Below, piece by piece: positions 21,286-32,129 of a stretch of 64,000 nt of DNA; within the stretch, counting starts at the first letter, position 1, and every line of letters starts with the position of its first letter. Where the stretch lies: positions 16,489,558 through 16,553,557 of the forward strand of contig JAMKCF010000008.1 of the NCBI GenBank assembly GCA_023634235.1, read 5' to 3'. This DNA comes from Pisaster brevispinus. Taxonomy: Eukaryota; Echinodermata; Asteroidea; Forcipulatida; Asteriidae. A program made the translations under genes and the position numbers. The notes under the pieces were generated by a model, which was given only the letters and a program-made list of their open reading frames with translations, ran no database searches and was not told where the DNA came from.

Positions 21286-23488
21286 TTGGCAGCTGCATAC
21301 GATGAAGGACCAAGAGGGTTTACAAACACATTGAAACTTTTAACTCATGCTTTCAAGAAGTCAGAATCGAAAAATTATGTCAGTTCTGTTTTACGTGTTT
21401 ATAAAATGATACCGACCAATAGAGTTGCCCTGGTCACCACCTACCACCCTAAACTACCTAAACTCTCCACAATCCTCAATGGCAGAATGAATATTCTCCA
21501 TTCCTCTAAGAGGTTGCGCTCAGCAATCCCTGAAAACCCCTAGAATGTCTCCCAGGTTTTTAGGGCGGCGGAATGCAACCATGGGGTTCTCAGGGATTGC
21601 TGAGTGCAACCTCTTAGAGGAATGGAGAATATTCATTCTGCCATTGAGGATTGTGGAGAGTTTGGGTAGTTTAGGGTGGTAGGTGCTGACTAAGGCATCT
21701 CTATTGGTCGGGACTTTTTTGGATCCCGTGTTGGCCAAAAGAGTATGGCGTGGTATACTGAGGGCCTTGTTGATGGCAAGTTGAACCCTGCGTTCGCTGT
21801 GACCTCTAGAAACAAGGTGTTTCCTAAGGTCCGATGAACGCCTTTTGTAGAGGGTATCTGTGGAGCAGATACGTCTTATGCGCAAGGCCTAACTGTTAGC
21901 TATTGCCTTCTTATAGTGACTGGGGTGGCAACTGTTGGAGAGAAGGTACTGGTGGGTGTCAGTGGGTTTGCTGTATACATCCGTAACATTGCCGCTAGGG
22001 GATTTACTTATAGTTACATCTAGAAAGTTAACACTTGTTAGAGAGTATTCAATAGTGAACTTTATGGTTGGGTGGAATGAGTTTATATGGTCGATAAACT
22101 CATCCAAGCTGTCTTGACTACCACACCAGATAGAGAAAATATCATCAATAAATCTCCACCAAACTAGTGGGCGGCTGGGGGCAAAGGACAGAAGTTTTTC
22201 CTCTAAGTCAGACATGAAAATGTTGGCATATGAGGGCGCCATTTTTGTACCCATGGCGGTACCCTGTATCTGTAGAAAATGCCTGTCAGTAAATGAAATG
22301 TTGTTCTTAGTGAGAATGTGGCTGATGAGTTCCTTAATATGTATCACTGAGGGGCGGGATTGTTTATTACCCCTGAGAGCAGAGACACATGCATTCATGC
22401 CTTCATTATGGGGTATGTTGGTATACAGTGATGAAACATCTAGAGTAACCAAAAAAGCAGAGTCAGGTATTTGATGTTTGACATCCTGTAGCTTATAAAG
22501 GAGGTCTGTGGTATCCTTTATGAAGGAAAGGATGCCGGAGACTAAGGGGTTGAGAAATCTATCTACAAACTCAGAAATGCGCTCTGTAGGGCTATCAGAT
22601 ACAATGGGTCGGCCTGGGTTGATGGGCTTGTGTATCTTAGGTAGAAGGTAGAAGCGTGCTGTACGGGGGTCCTGTGGAAGGAGATAGTTGAAGGTATCTT
22701 TGTCGATACTGTTGGCATTGTGGATTCTAACCAAGGTGTCACTGATTTGTTTGGAAAATGATTGAGCAGGGTCAGTGTCACATTCAATATAATGATCAGT
22801 GTTGCTGAGTTGTCTGAGGCCTTCAGCTATGTAGTCATGTGTGTTCATGACTACAACTGCGGACTCCTTGTCAGCACGTTTAATCACTATGTCTGGTGAT
22901 TGGCGGAGCTGTGTTAGAGCGTGGCGTTCATCTTGGGGGAGGTTGTTGGGTGTCCAGGTGTTAGGGACCTTAAGAACCTCGGAGCTGACTGCATTGATGT
23001 TGGTATCTAGAGCCACATCTCGGTTCTTAGGGGGTACCCAACGAATTTTCTCCTTGAAGCGGTTGCGGGTGGGTTGGACGTCCACAGATGACTCGTCCTC
23101 TGTGGAGGGCTCTACATGAAAATATTCATGTAGGCGTAACCTACGATTGAATTGGGCCATGTCTTGTTGAAAAGACAATTGGTCCGGTTCTCTGGGTGTG
23201 GGGCAAAATTTAAGACCCCTTGAGAGGAGTTTAACCTGTGGGTCGGTTAGAACTTTGTCAGACAGGTTAACTATACTCTACGTGTTGCAACTAGTGACCT
23301 ATCAGTATCAGGAACAATAGTTGGCCTCTTAATGTGGAAACGCCTATGAATGTATTTCTTATGGTTAGCTCGGACATCCATGCGTTTCTTGTTCTGTTTG
23401 TCCAATAGGGTGGACCGTAGGTGATTGACGTTAGACAGTAGGATATCTTGTAAATGTTCATACTCTTATATATATATATTTTTTGCAC
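21286..23488 (-). mobile_element. Penelope-like retroelement, RT part, GIY-YIG end missing
   Basis: Minus-strand coding sequence runs from about 23460 down to 21520. N-terminal conserved blocks (NHLRSTLLDKQNKKRMDVRA, then VNLSDKV, GLKFCPTP) lead into a reverse transcriptase with RFYLLPKIHKP, GRPIVSDSPTERISEFVD, LVTLDVSSLYTNIPH, QGTAMGTKMAPSYANIFM, the catalytic WWRFIDDIFSIW, and VNFLDVTI. These are hallmarks of Penelope-like elements, which replicate by target-primed reverse transcription at chromosomes. The copy is dead: a frameshift near 23280, an in-frame TAG at 21889-21891 where the family usually has Gln, and loss of the C-terminal GIY-YIG endonuclease. After the linker (LVSTYHPKLPKLS, VAFRRPKNLGD) the sequence folds back on itself into an inverted linker copy at 21411-21540. 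Confidence 0.9.
21411..21712. repeat. Inverted repeat inside the Penelope-like element
   Basis: The + strand at 21411-21540 and the - strand at 21712-21580 both encode the linker peptide (HPKLPKLSTILNGRMNILHS and on to IPENP), with few differences, around a spacer of about 40 bp. Such head-to-head arrangements are typical of Penelope insertions. Confidence 0.9.
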
Positions 23489-24370
23489 AAATAATTAATT
23501 AAAAAACTGTGGATGAATTTTGTCTAGTTTTGAAGAAGTAATAAACGACAAGGGAAACGGACTGGGTAAATGTTAGGCTAATAATGTTTTGTTCACCCCC
23601 CCCCCCCAAAAAAAAAAAAAAAAAAAACAAAAAAAAAAAAAAAAACAAAAACAAAAAACAGAAGCATTATTTCATAAATTAACGTACCGATGAAGGACAC
23701 CTTGGGTCAAAGTAATCACTCCCACTAGAGCTCATTGGGCAACTCCTCCTCATGAAAGGTGTTTATTTCAAAGTGTAGGCCTATAAAAAAAATAAAATAA
23801 AAACAATCAAAGATAAGACATTTAAATAAAACAAAACTCTCCGTGTTATAAGAAAATGATTTTAATCGATGTCACAAGGGACCTTTTGCACTGTCCCTTT
23901 AAGTACTGATGTTGCCTAGCAATGGGCGGTGGGCTTGAAGGTGCCCAGCACCTAAAGTGATAAGGGTAATTTTCAGCAACTTTCACTCACCCCTCTGTGA
24001 GATGGACAGGGTAGAAATATAGTTTTACAGCTGGAGTTTAGTCCACAAAGTGAGCTAAAGAGTCTGATGGTGCTCTTTTGATTGTTGCTATATACTTCAC
24101 CTTCTGTAGACCACCCTCTGTATCAAAATCAAACCATTTTGGGTTATTTTAGGCTGTCCCCATTAAAATCGCTTGTAAAATAAAATGGCTGTGTCACATT
24201 ATAGAAGTAACTCACAAATAAACTCGTAATGTGCAATATGAAAACCTCAAGCAGTAGTCTCGCGCAGTGAAACACTCTCGTGAAACATAGTTGTGAGAGA
24301 GAGCCGTTTCGCTATCACCGCGACAGACATTAAACGACTTGTCTCCAAGGTTAGATAATATGACCGTAGA
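23489..24370. other. Intergenic, low-complexity tracts, no gene seen
   Basis: A poly-C run followed by long poly-A with interruptions occupies about 23596-23657. The remainder up to the palindrome at 24371 has no recognisable feature. Confidence 0.5.
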
Positions 24371-24438
24371 CACTGATCTCTATTATACTGTATAATAGAG
24401 ATCAGTGACTGTAGACCGTGCAGACCGTGCAGACCGTG
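24371..24438. repeat. Perfect 37-bp palindrome plus three 9-bp direct repeats, upstream of the HNMT-like gene
   Basis: The arms CACTGATCTCTATTATA (24371-24387) and TATAATAGAGATCAGTG (24391-24407) are perfect 17-bp inverted copies around CTG. They are followed by three copies of (T/C)AGACCGTG at 24412-24438. The block lies 56 bp before the start codon at 24494, so it may be in the promoter or the 5' leader. Function unknown. A related palindrome is at 46291-46326. Confidence 0.85.
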
Positions 24439-24493
24439 CATACAGCGCCCCACCAGTTGTTGCATAGGAATCGTTAGTGGCGGGCAACGTATT

Positions 24494-26479
24494 ATGGCGG
24501 AAGCAAAACTACTGCATTTGTTTGACGATCAGAAACACTACCTGAAGTCGTATCAGACTTATAATTCATATTCAGCCATGTACGAAAGGCAGGAAGCCTG
24601 GACCAACGCTGTGCTCCTCGACAAGATCGTTCCTCATCTCCCAAACTTGGACCAAGACTGTGAGCTCCGTGTCTTAGGAATAGGCAGCGGATCAGGTATG
24701 CACGAGTCACATTTTCAAATTGGTTGCCGCATTATCACATTATTCCAATTGTAACTGAATATCAAAGTTGGTACAACTGTGACGGAAACTAAACTATGAC
24801 TTTTGAGTACTTTTTCGGTTAAACTTCCGGTTTGAATTAAAATTATAATATAAACTGGATGAAAGACCATGCAATCTTGTTTCAGCTGAACCCTTTTACC
24901 CCGGCCCATGGTCTCCATCCATCGACTCACTCACCTCACCCTATGCCAAACAATCTTGCTACCTTATTGGACTTGGGTTTTTACAGCAAGTCCATCAAAA
25001 GTAACTAACATTTCTGTTCATGATCCCCATATACGATCACTCCATGATCAGTATCTGTACTCGCGGGTCCTCCTCACGGGCAGTGACGTCACCAGAGGGG
25101 GGGCAGGGGGGGGCCTGCGTCCCCCCGCTCAGAACCCTTGCCCCCCCCCCCTCTTGCCCCCCCCCATCATATGAAATCACAGAAAAGTATATTCTTATTA
25201 TATATACATCAGTTAACATATTTAATGATAATCTTGCACTTCTTTGGCACCCCCAAATTTAATCTTTGCCCCCACTTGCCCCCCCCAAATGAAAATGTCT
25301 AGTTACGCCACTGCTCACGGGTCATGTCTAGAACAATGAATATGCATTATCTTTACAGCAACACCGCTTATCCCCTGTCCCATCTGTCTAAGGGGGTCTA
25401 ACGGGGTCATTTGTAATATGTTGTTTTGCTTCTGTGTGTGTTCAGAGCATACCATGCAAATACTGAAATTTATAATTTTAGGACATTGAAAAAATAAAAA
25501 TAAAAAGGCTATTACGTTCGGGCAGATTACCAATTTGCCCGGGCGGATTTCTAACTCACCCGGGCGGAAAACTTTTTCGCCCGGGCGGATTACTATTACA
25601 CCCAGGCATTAAACTCTGGTTCACACAGATGCTTATTTGATTGTAACTTTTGGGAGACCACTAATGCGTGACGCTATGACACAACGACCATGAAAAGACT
25701 TGGTGGCTATCATTGCGCGACCAAAAACAGTTTTACAAACAAGTTTGGTGTACAGAGGTGGGCACAAACCGTACAATTATAACTCTATGGCACAAACTCG
25801 TATTTGTTTTTAAAGCAACAAATTAATTCTCAGGTTTCTGCGGTAGATTGTTGAATGAATTATTTGTACTTTCATCTTTAAGTATTACATTCCTAACAAC
25901 ATATTCAATGTTCATGGTCATTGACGAAGCTAAAGCTAAAATAACTGTCAAAACAAAATCTCGCCTAAGCAAAACTTCACAATGGTCCCAGAAGTTCGAA
26001 TACGCACGAGATTTGCACAGCTTATTTGTGGGTTCCATGTTGCTCTGTTCGAAACAGATTGAAAACTAAGGTTAAATCAGCTAAATAAAGCATAGGGGCC
26101 TATAAATGACTTATTGAATCTACAAAAAAAAAAAAAAAAAAAAAATGGAAATCGATTCTGGTCTTACAACCGTAACAAAGGTTCTGTTGCTGATGTTAAG
26201 GCATGTAATATCAATATTGTAATAGTTAATGCATTCAAGATTCACAGCCCATTCACCAAACCCAGTTTGCGATATTGCTGATCCCCTACATTGGACAATT
26301 CTTGCATGCGTTATTGTTATTGTTTAGATGTGGTTAATAAAATATAGACAATGTCAGCCGGTAAAGCTGCCGGCCCAGGGCAAGATGGAGTCACTAATTA
26401 AAGGAGCACTTACGTCATGATCAAAGCAGACCTGTTGATGCACATGGAATTATGAACTCTCAACCCCCCCCCCAAAAAA

Positions 26480-26527
<48 letters not shown>

Positions 26528-29453
26528 AAACGCAGAACATTTTAAAAGACCTAACAAAACAGAACGAAGAACACATTAAAGAGAGCCTTTTAAAAAGCAA
26601 TCCTAGCCTAGGTTTGCTTTTTTTTAGTAAGCATCAAAATTATTATAAAATTCTGGTAAGGGAACTCTTATGAAATTATTAACAAGGTCATCAGGCAAGA
26701 TAGGCCCACTCCAACTGTGAGCAAGACGGCAGGGGATGAAAAATGTAAACAACTTGGTAAGGGTGGACAAATAATGAAAAATCTGTTTATTTTTGTGTCC
26801 AGCATTAACCAAGGTTTTAAATAGAAAGGATGTCGAGGCACCTTTGTTATGTGATTTACCTTTTTTTTTTATTGTTTGCAAACAAAAGCGATGCCCTTCT
26901 GAAACTCAGGCTGATGGCAAGCCATGTGTCAATAAAACTTTAACCTTGCGGCATACCGCTGTACTTTTTCTAGTTAAATTTAGTGTTTAACACGATAAAC
27001 ATGTCAATCAGAAGAACAGTAATAATACAAGGTGTAAAACAGTAAACTTGTAAAAAGTGAGCAGTGTTTTAGAGTTGTAGTCCCCCACAACATGACGAAT
27101 AAAACCCAGTGTTCTATACACTTTAGATGTGACAAAATTAACAAGGGCATCCTAACAGAGATTGTGTTGTACACGTACACACAGTACATGTTATATAATA
27201 ATAACCACCTGATTAAGCATATTCAGGGAATGAAGCCTGGGATGACTAGAAACTTTCATTAAACTGGATTTAAAAACAAAAGGTAAATTTCTATTGGACC
27301 AGTTACTTATTTTATCGAGACTAGTCTTGAGGGACAACAAGTCAGCCCCCCCCCCCTCTAAATCAGTCTGTAAAAAAAGCGTCATCTGTATAGTGTCGTG
27401 GGGAATTAGACATATGCCTATGTAAGTCATTGGCATAAGCAGAGGCCCTTAAGACAGACCCCTGTGTTAGGACACTCCAAATGTGACATTTTACCAACCT
27501 GATTCACATCTGTTGAAAATTACCTTTTTTCTCCCAGTGCAATAATGAATGAATTAGTCAAATAAGAGACAATGACTCCTATAAGTTTTTTAATAAAACA
27601 TTATGCGAAATACAATCAAACACTTTACTATAATCAAGAGATAAAACACATGCTCACGGGAACTTGAATTGATCCAGTTGTTTCAGACCACTCCGATATT
27701 AGTCAGCAAGGAGCTGCGTTTCACAAGAATGCTAAAAATCATCCATTGAGAGAGAAATTCAAAAACGTAGCCAAGAATGGGAGCAATCTCCATCACACGG
27801 AGTTTCAACATATAATATGTTGATCTGTCAATGCTTTTCTTATTAGGGGAAGTGGATTATCCATTTTTGACTGCACTGCTGAAGAAATATCCGATCATCT
27901 ATAACCGTGTAATTGAACCTGCTGAAGGTCAAATTATCAGGTATAAGGCACTAGCTCAATCCAAGGCACGCGAACTACAAGGTGTGAAGTTTGACTGGCG
28001 GCAGCAAACCCTGGAGCAATACGGAGATACTGACGGGAATGAAACCAAGTTTCATTTCATCAGCGCCATTCACTCCATGTACCACATCGATGACTTAAAC
28101 AGTTCTTTGAAGTATCTGTACGACCTTCTGGAACCTGGTGGCAAATTGCTTATCATCATCCTCTCAGGTAAATACCCCAAAAGATGACACGTTTTTTTGT
28201 TTGTTTGTTTTTTGTGTGTGTGTTTTTTTTTTTTTTGCGGGGGGGATGTTTCTTTCACCGAGAAACGAATGTTGTGGTATTTGCCTACAGCACGAAGTCT
28301 GCCGCATGGACGTGAATATCTACACACTGGAACTGACTCCTTTTAGCTGCTTGGCTATTCTGCCCAAACGTTGTGCCGTATTGCAAAATAACTTTTTGAG
28401 GTAGTTGAAGATTCATTTTTGTTAGCGAGCCCACTGTTATACTTGGCAATCACTTGTCCTTTAAATAATTGTGTTTAAAATGCCCCTACATATCGTCACC
28501 AACGCCACGAACTGACAAACACGTATAGACACCAGTAACAACAGAAGAAAAGGGCGTTTAAAGTTGAGCGCTTTAATCAAGCTTTCCTACAAAATTTCAG
28601 GGTATTTTCAATTAGTTTTCTCACAGTGGAGACTTGAAACTTTGAACTTAATATTATACACGGTGCTTATTTACTTCTTTTCGTCCTAAATTAAAAAGCA
28701 ATTAGAAAGATTTGTCTCAGTTCGTGGCGTCGAAATTGCAAGGACACGTTGCCTTGGATGCGCTTTGGCCCATAAACATCGTTTGAAAGCGTTTGTTACG
28801 AAATCAGTATTATATGGTTAGATAAATATTTTAATAGTACAATTTAATAATCCACACAAACAATATGCCTCGAAATTGTCTGGTTTACATTTTACCTTTG
28901 TAAACTAACACTGTCCGCCTTTTTGTGGAGTCAAAAATTTGGTACTTCAAAATGGCGGACCGTGTTAATTAGTTCATTAAGTAAAAGGAAACCACGAAAT
29001 TTGAAGCAAATTTTTGTAGATCATTATGTTTAAGTAAACAGTCACGGTAAATAAAGATTTATTGGGGTCCTCTTCAAACCTTGACATCTTGCAGACCGAA
29101 GTGGCTTTTCGACATTTCTGAACCACCTTCCCGGGTTGTTGAAACAGAGTCTACGGTACATCAGCTCAGCTGACATCCGCAGCCCGTTCGAAGCCCTTAA
29201 CATCCCATGCGTCCAAATTCACCGAAACTCCGAAGTGGATATCACCGAGTGCTTCAACGAGACATCCGAGGACGGTGAGCTCTTCCGTGATTTCCTCGTT
29301 CAGTTGAAGGGATTCAAGAAGACGGCAACATCCTCCCAGTATAAGGAGGCGATGGAGTATTTGGCCAGCAGTGACTGCACCAAGAAAAACGGGAGTAAAA
29401 TCCTCTTGACTAATGATCGGGATGCAGTTATCGTTACTAAGACGTTTGAATGA
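24494..29453 (+). CDS. HNMT: Histamine N-methyltransferase-like SAM-dependent methyltransferase
   Basis: Exons 24494-24695, 27847-28167 and 29095-29453 join at GT/AG sites, each splitting a codon after base one, to give 293 residues (human HNMT has 292). The start ATG lies in TATTATGGCGG. Exon 1 carries the family's FDDQKHYLKSYQ entry and the SAM-binding glycine motif LGIGSGSGEVD (61-71). Exon 2 has EPAEGQIIRYK, and MYHIDDLNSSLKYLYDLLEPGGKLLIIILSG in two parts (MYHIDD, then LLEPGGKLLIIILSG). Exon 3 has the C-terminal ITECFNE and LTND segments. In human HNMT, histamine contacts include Glu28, Gln143 and Asn283. By eye these align with Glu31, His143 and Asn281 here, so one key position differs and the amine substrate may differ. 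The enzyme is expected to be cytosolic. Intron 1 (3.15 kb) contains a hAT-like MITE and a LINE remnant. Confidence 0.92.
25081..25313. mobile_element. Non-autonomous hAT-like element with 8-bp target duplication
   Basis: The terminal inverted repeats CAGTGACGTCACCAGAG and the inverse of CTAGTTACGCCACTG bound a 233-bp element rich in G/C runs. The flanks are perfect 8-bp duplications, CTCACGGG at 25073-25080 and 25314-25321. A CAGTGGCG-type end and an 8-bp duplication are characteristic of the hAT superfamily. It has no coding capacity. It lies in HNMT intron 1. Confidence 0.93.
26413..26475. repeat. Half-copy of the 'GATCAAAGCAGACCTG' MITE
   Basis: It shares TGATCAAAGCAGACCTG, CACATGGAAT and AACTCTCA, then a C run, with the left arm of 5196-5384. 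Confidence 0.7.
26476..26530. repeat. (AAC)n microsatellite
   Basis: About 15 consecutive AAC units follow a C run and an A run in HNMT intron 1. Confidence 0.95.
26620..27830 (-). mobile_element. Non-LTR retrotransposon (LINE) reverse transcriptase remnant
   Basis: On the minus strand, with frame changes, are the RT blocks YSKVFDCISHNVLLKNL, then HWEKKVIFN, then QGSVLRASAYANDLHRHMSN with HYTDDA at the catalytic YxDD site, and SLKTSLDKISNWSNRNLPFVF. The order and spacing match the palm and thumb of LINE RTs. Many stops and deletions show it is dead. It lies antisense in HNMT intron 1. Confidence 0.75.
28735..29015. repeat. Palindromic MITE ('GACACGTTGCCTTGGAT' family)
   Basis: The left arm reads GACACGTTGCCTTGGATGCG...CCTCGAAATTGTCTGG...CTAACACTGTCCGCC, and the right arm is its inverse (GGCGGACCGTGTTAATTAG...AAACCACGAAATTTGAAGC). 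It lies in HNMT intron 2. A half-copy is at 3553-3712. Confidence 0.75.
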
Positions 29454-30054
29454 GTTTTGGTGTTGACTCGCTTACATATACCCCAATCGTTTCATTTTAA
29501 TCACTTACTTTTTTTTTAAAGAATTAATTACCTTGGGCCTTTTAAATAAGCAGCTGCAAAGAATTCTTGCTTAGCAGAACTGGATTTCCAAGCAAAATTG
29601 TGTACTGTGCACTGCTTGTGACTCGTTCCATGGCATTGTGCTTGGCAAATAAACTAGGCGTATACAAATGAAGATTATAGACTCGAACTTGCGTAACACC
29701 ATCAACAAGAAATCACAGTCAGACAGCATTGGACGCTTTTAAACGGTGTCCGTTTGTATATTACTGTGTGTTACATTTTTATGAAGAACACGATCACTTT
29801 CAAGTGGCCCAATCACCTTTGGACCCTTGTGACTAAAAAAACAAATTCAAGCAAAAATATTGTGTCTCTGTAGAGTTTATACAACTTACTTGACACCATA
29901 CAAAAAAAATCACCCTTACTCTCTTTGACTGTTTTTAACAGTCCATTTTATAATAGCGTGTAATACATGGACACGTGTGATGGTTTGACTTTTCCTTACA
30001 ACACCACCCCACTCAATTCATCAAAATAAACACTCAGGGCACTGATTACAGTCA
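29454..30054. other. HNMT 3' flank, no gene seen
   Basis: An AATAAA at 29648-29653 is a plausible polyadenylation signal for the HNMT-like gene. A decayed AAGCAG.../GCTTGC palindromic repeat lies at about 29545-29640. Confidence 0.5.
29648..29653 (+). terminator. Probable HNMT polyadenylation signal
   Basis: AATAAA lies 195 bp after the HNMT-like stop codon, a normal 3' untranslated region length. Confidence 0.45.
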
Positions 30055-30640
30055 TTGTACATGTACAGTACAGAAGAAGCCATTACATCTGGAAACCATA
30101 TTATGGTTCCTTTAATACTCTTCATTCTTTATATTAATGATATGTGTAACACCTCAGACAAAATACCATTTTGTTTATTTGCCGATGATACAAGTCTGCT
30201 GAATACTCACAATAATGTTGATGAAGCTATTCAAAACCTCAATACGGAACTTGCTAAACTCAGTACGTGGCTCTCAGCAAACAAACTATGTATTAATGTT
30301 TTCAAATCAAATTATATGATTTGTTTGTGCCAACCAATTCAAGTATACACAATCTGTTCCGTTGATTTTGAATAATGCAAGGCTCAGTCAGGTTTAAAAA
30401 AAACCAAATTATGGGTATAACCATTGATGAAAACCTTGCTTGGAAAAATCATATTATTGATGAATTAGCAACAAAAATATCAAAGAATATGGTGACAATA
30501 TAATTGGCATGCTTTTTGGCTATGTGTAGTTTGGGAACTTTGAATTATGTTGCCAACAAAAGTTTTAAAAAGTGGTGTACTGACTACTAACCGGACACTT
30601 AATTAGTGACAAATGGCTACATTGACGGTTAAATAAAGAT
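30055..30640 (+). mobile_element. LINE reverse transcriptase fragment
   Basis: The plus strand encodes PLILFILYINDMCNTSDKIP, the catalytic CLFADDTSLL, then LNTELAKLSTWLSANKLCIN. In another frame ITIDENLAWKNHIIDELATK follows, which corresponds to the RT thumb block. It is 5'-truncated and frameshifted. The sequence type resembles the split LINE at 42300-45770. Confidence 0.85.
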
Positions 30641-30774
30641 TGACTGAAACAAAACTAACATAATTGTTTTTGTTGTTTAATTAAAGGTAAAACGAGTGCG
30701 TAATGGTTACATATAAGTGAGTTAAACTCATGGCGAGTGCTCACAACATTATTTTGTTTAGTCTAAATAAAATA

Positions 30775-31400
30775 TTTTAAGTGTTCAAAATTACTTATTT
30801 TTTATCTTTATTTGCTTTTGCAATTACTTATTTTGAACTCTCGCAGTAATTTATTTGAGCTTTTAAAATGATTTCGAGCGAAATGATTTTGCGAGCACCA
30901 AATGATTTTTGCAATAATTTGCTTCAAGCTCTCCAATTTATTTGACCCTATCGAAATGATTTTGAGCGAAATGTTTCTAGAGCAAGAAATTATTTTGCAA
31001 TAGTTTTTCCGAGTTTTTGCAATCATTCATTTCGAGCACTCGCAATAATTTATTTCGAGCTCTCGCAATAATTTATTCAGAGTACAAAAAATAAATTGTT
31101 TCAAGTGTTCAAAATGTTTTCGAAAGAAATTGTTTCGGCAGCACGAATCAATTTCGCAATAATTTATTACAAAATAAATAATTTTCAGCGTTAGAAATGG
31201 TTTCAAGCAAAATAACTTTGAGACCACGAATTGATGTCAAAATTGTGTATGCAATTTGTTTGTAGATCTTGCAACTTAATTTATTTCAAGCACACAAGAT
31301 TAATGATTTTGAGCAATCGAAATGATTTTGAAAGCACAAGATTTTTTTGTTTTAAATAGTGACAACAAAATGATTTCGAGCGCGCAAAACTAATGTTTTT
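30775..31400. repeat. Degenerate satellite-like region of TTATTTCGAGC / AATGATTT words
   Basis: Variants of CGCAATAATTTATTTCGAGC and GAAATGATTTTGAGC recur irregularly about every 25-60 bp over 600 bp, in a mostly constant orientation. There is no coding potential. It looks like an old, strongly diverged tandem array. Confidence 0.65.
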
Positions 31401-32129
31401 TTAAGTGAAATATATTTTGTTCTGTTTTCATTATTTTCCCCTACTTTTATGTCCATTTCGGCGCTCCGTAGTAACAACCCTTTCTCTGTGGTCAATTTAT
31501 TAATAATGTAAGCTTTTATAAAACAACTTTGATGGTGATCCCTTCACTATTAAAAACCATTCAATTACCATTTTGACAACTGGAAGTCCTTTTTTCAGCA
31601 AAAACGGTTGCCGTTTTGATACTTGGTGACCAAAAACGTTGATACCGCTCTGATGCCCGCCCCCTTTTCCCTTTGCTTTTTTTTTTTCCAGCTTTTAGAC
31701 CTTGTAAACTTACATAGGCCTAATGAAGTTCAAAATGTAGATTTTTGCCTCATACTTCCCAGATTAAGATGCAAAGTGCAGGCCATTTCAAAGTTATTGT
31801 ATTACGTACACTTGTGCAAAGTTTCATGGTTTTACCACACACAGTGCACAAAGTTTCCACTTAGCGGATGGACTGAGTAGCAATTTATTTGATTGCGTTT
31901 TTGCCTTCTGTTGATACAATGTTGCAATTACAATGTACTTGTTAATCTTGCTACAATTTTTACAAAGCCTATGAGAGGATATTTTGATGACGGAAACATA
32001 GTTGAACCTATTACTCATACAATTGGAGCTGTGTCGAGACCCTTGCCTTTATTTTATTTCTGTTTTAAAATCTATTCTATCTATCTATTTATTTATTCAC
32101 AGGTCCAAGGTCAACAAGATAACCCTGTG
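31401..32129. other. Unassigned stretch
   Basis: No gene or clear repeat is recognised. A short TCTA-type simple run at 32072-32090 borders the LINE remnant that follows. Confidence 0.5.

Noticed and set aside
23596..23657. Poly-C/poly-A tract as a CRISPR or regulatory array
   Set aside because: It is simple sequence without spaced repeats, and CRISPR arrays are not expected in an animal genome.
24247..24465. Minus-strand frame with an HGLHGLHGL motif
   Set aside because: It is the translation of the 9-bp direct repeats upstream of HNMT, with no homology or start context.
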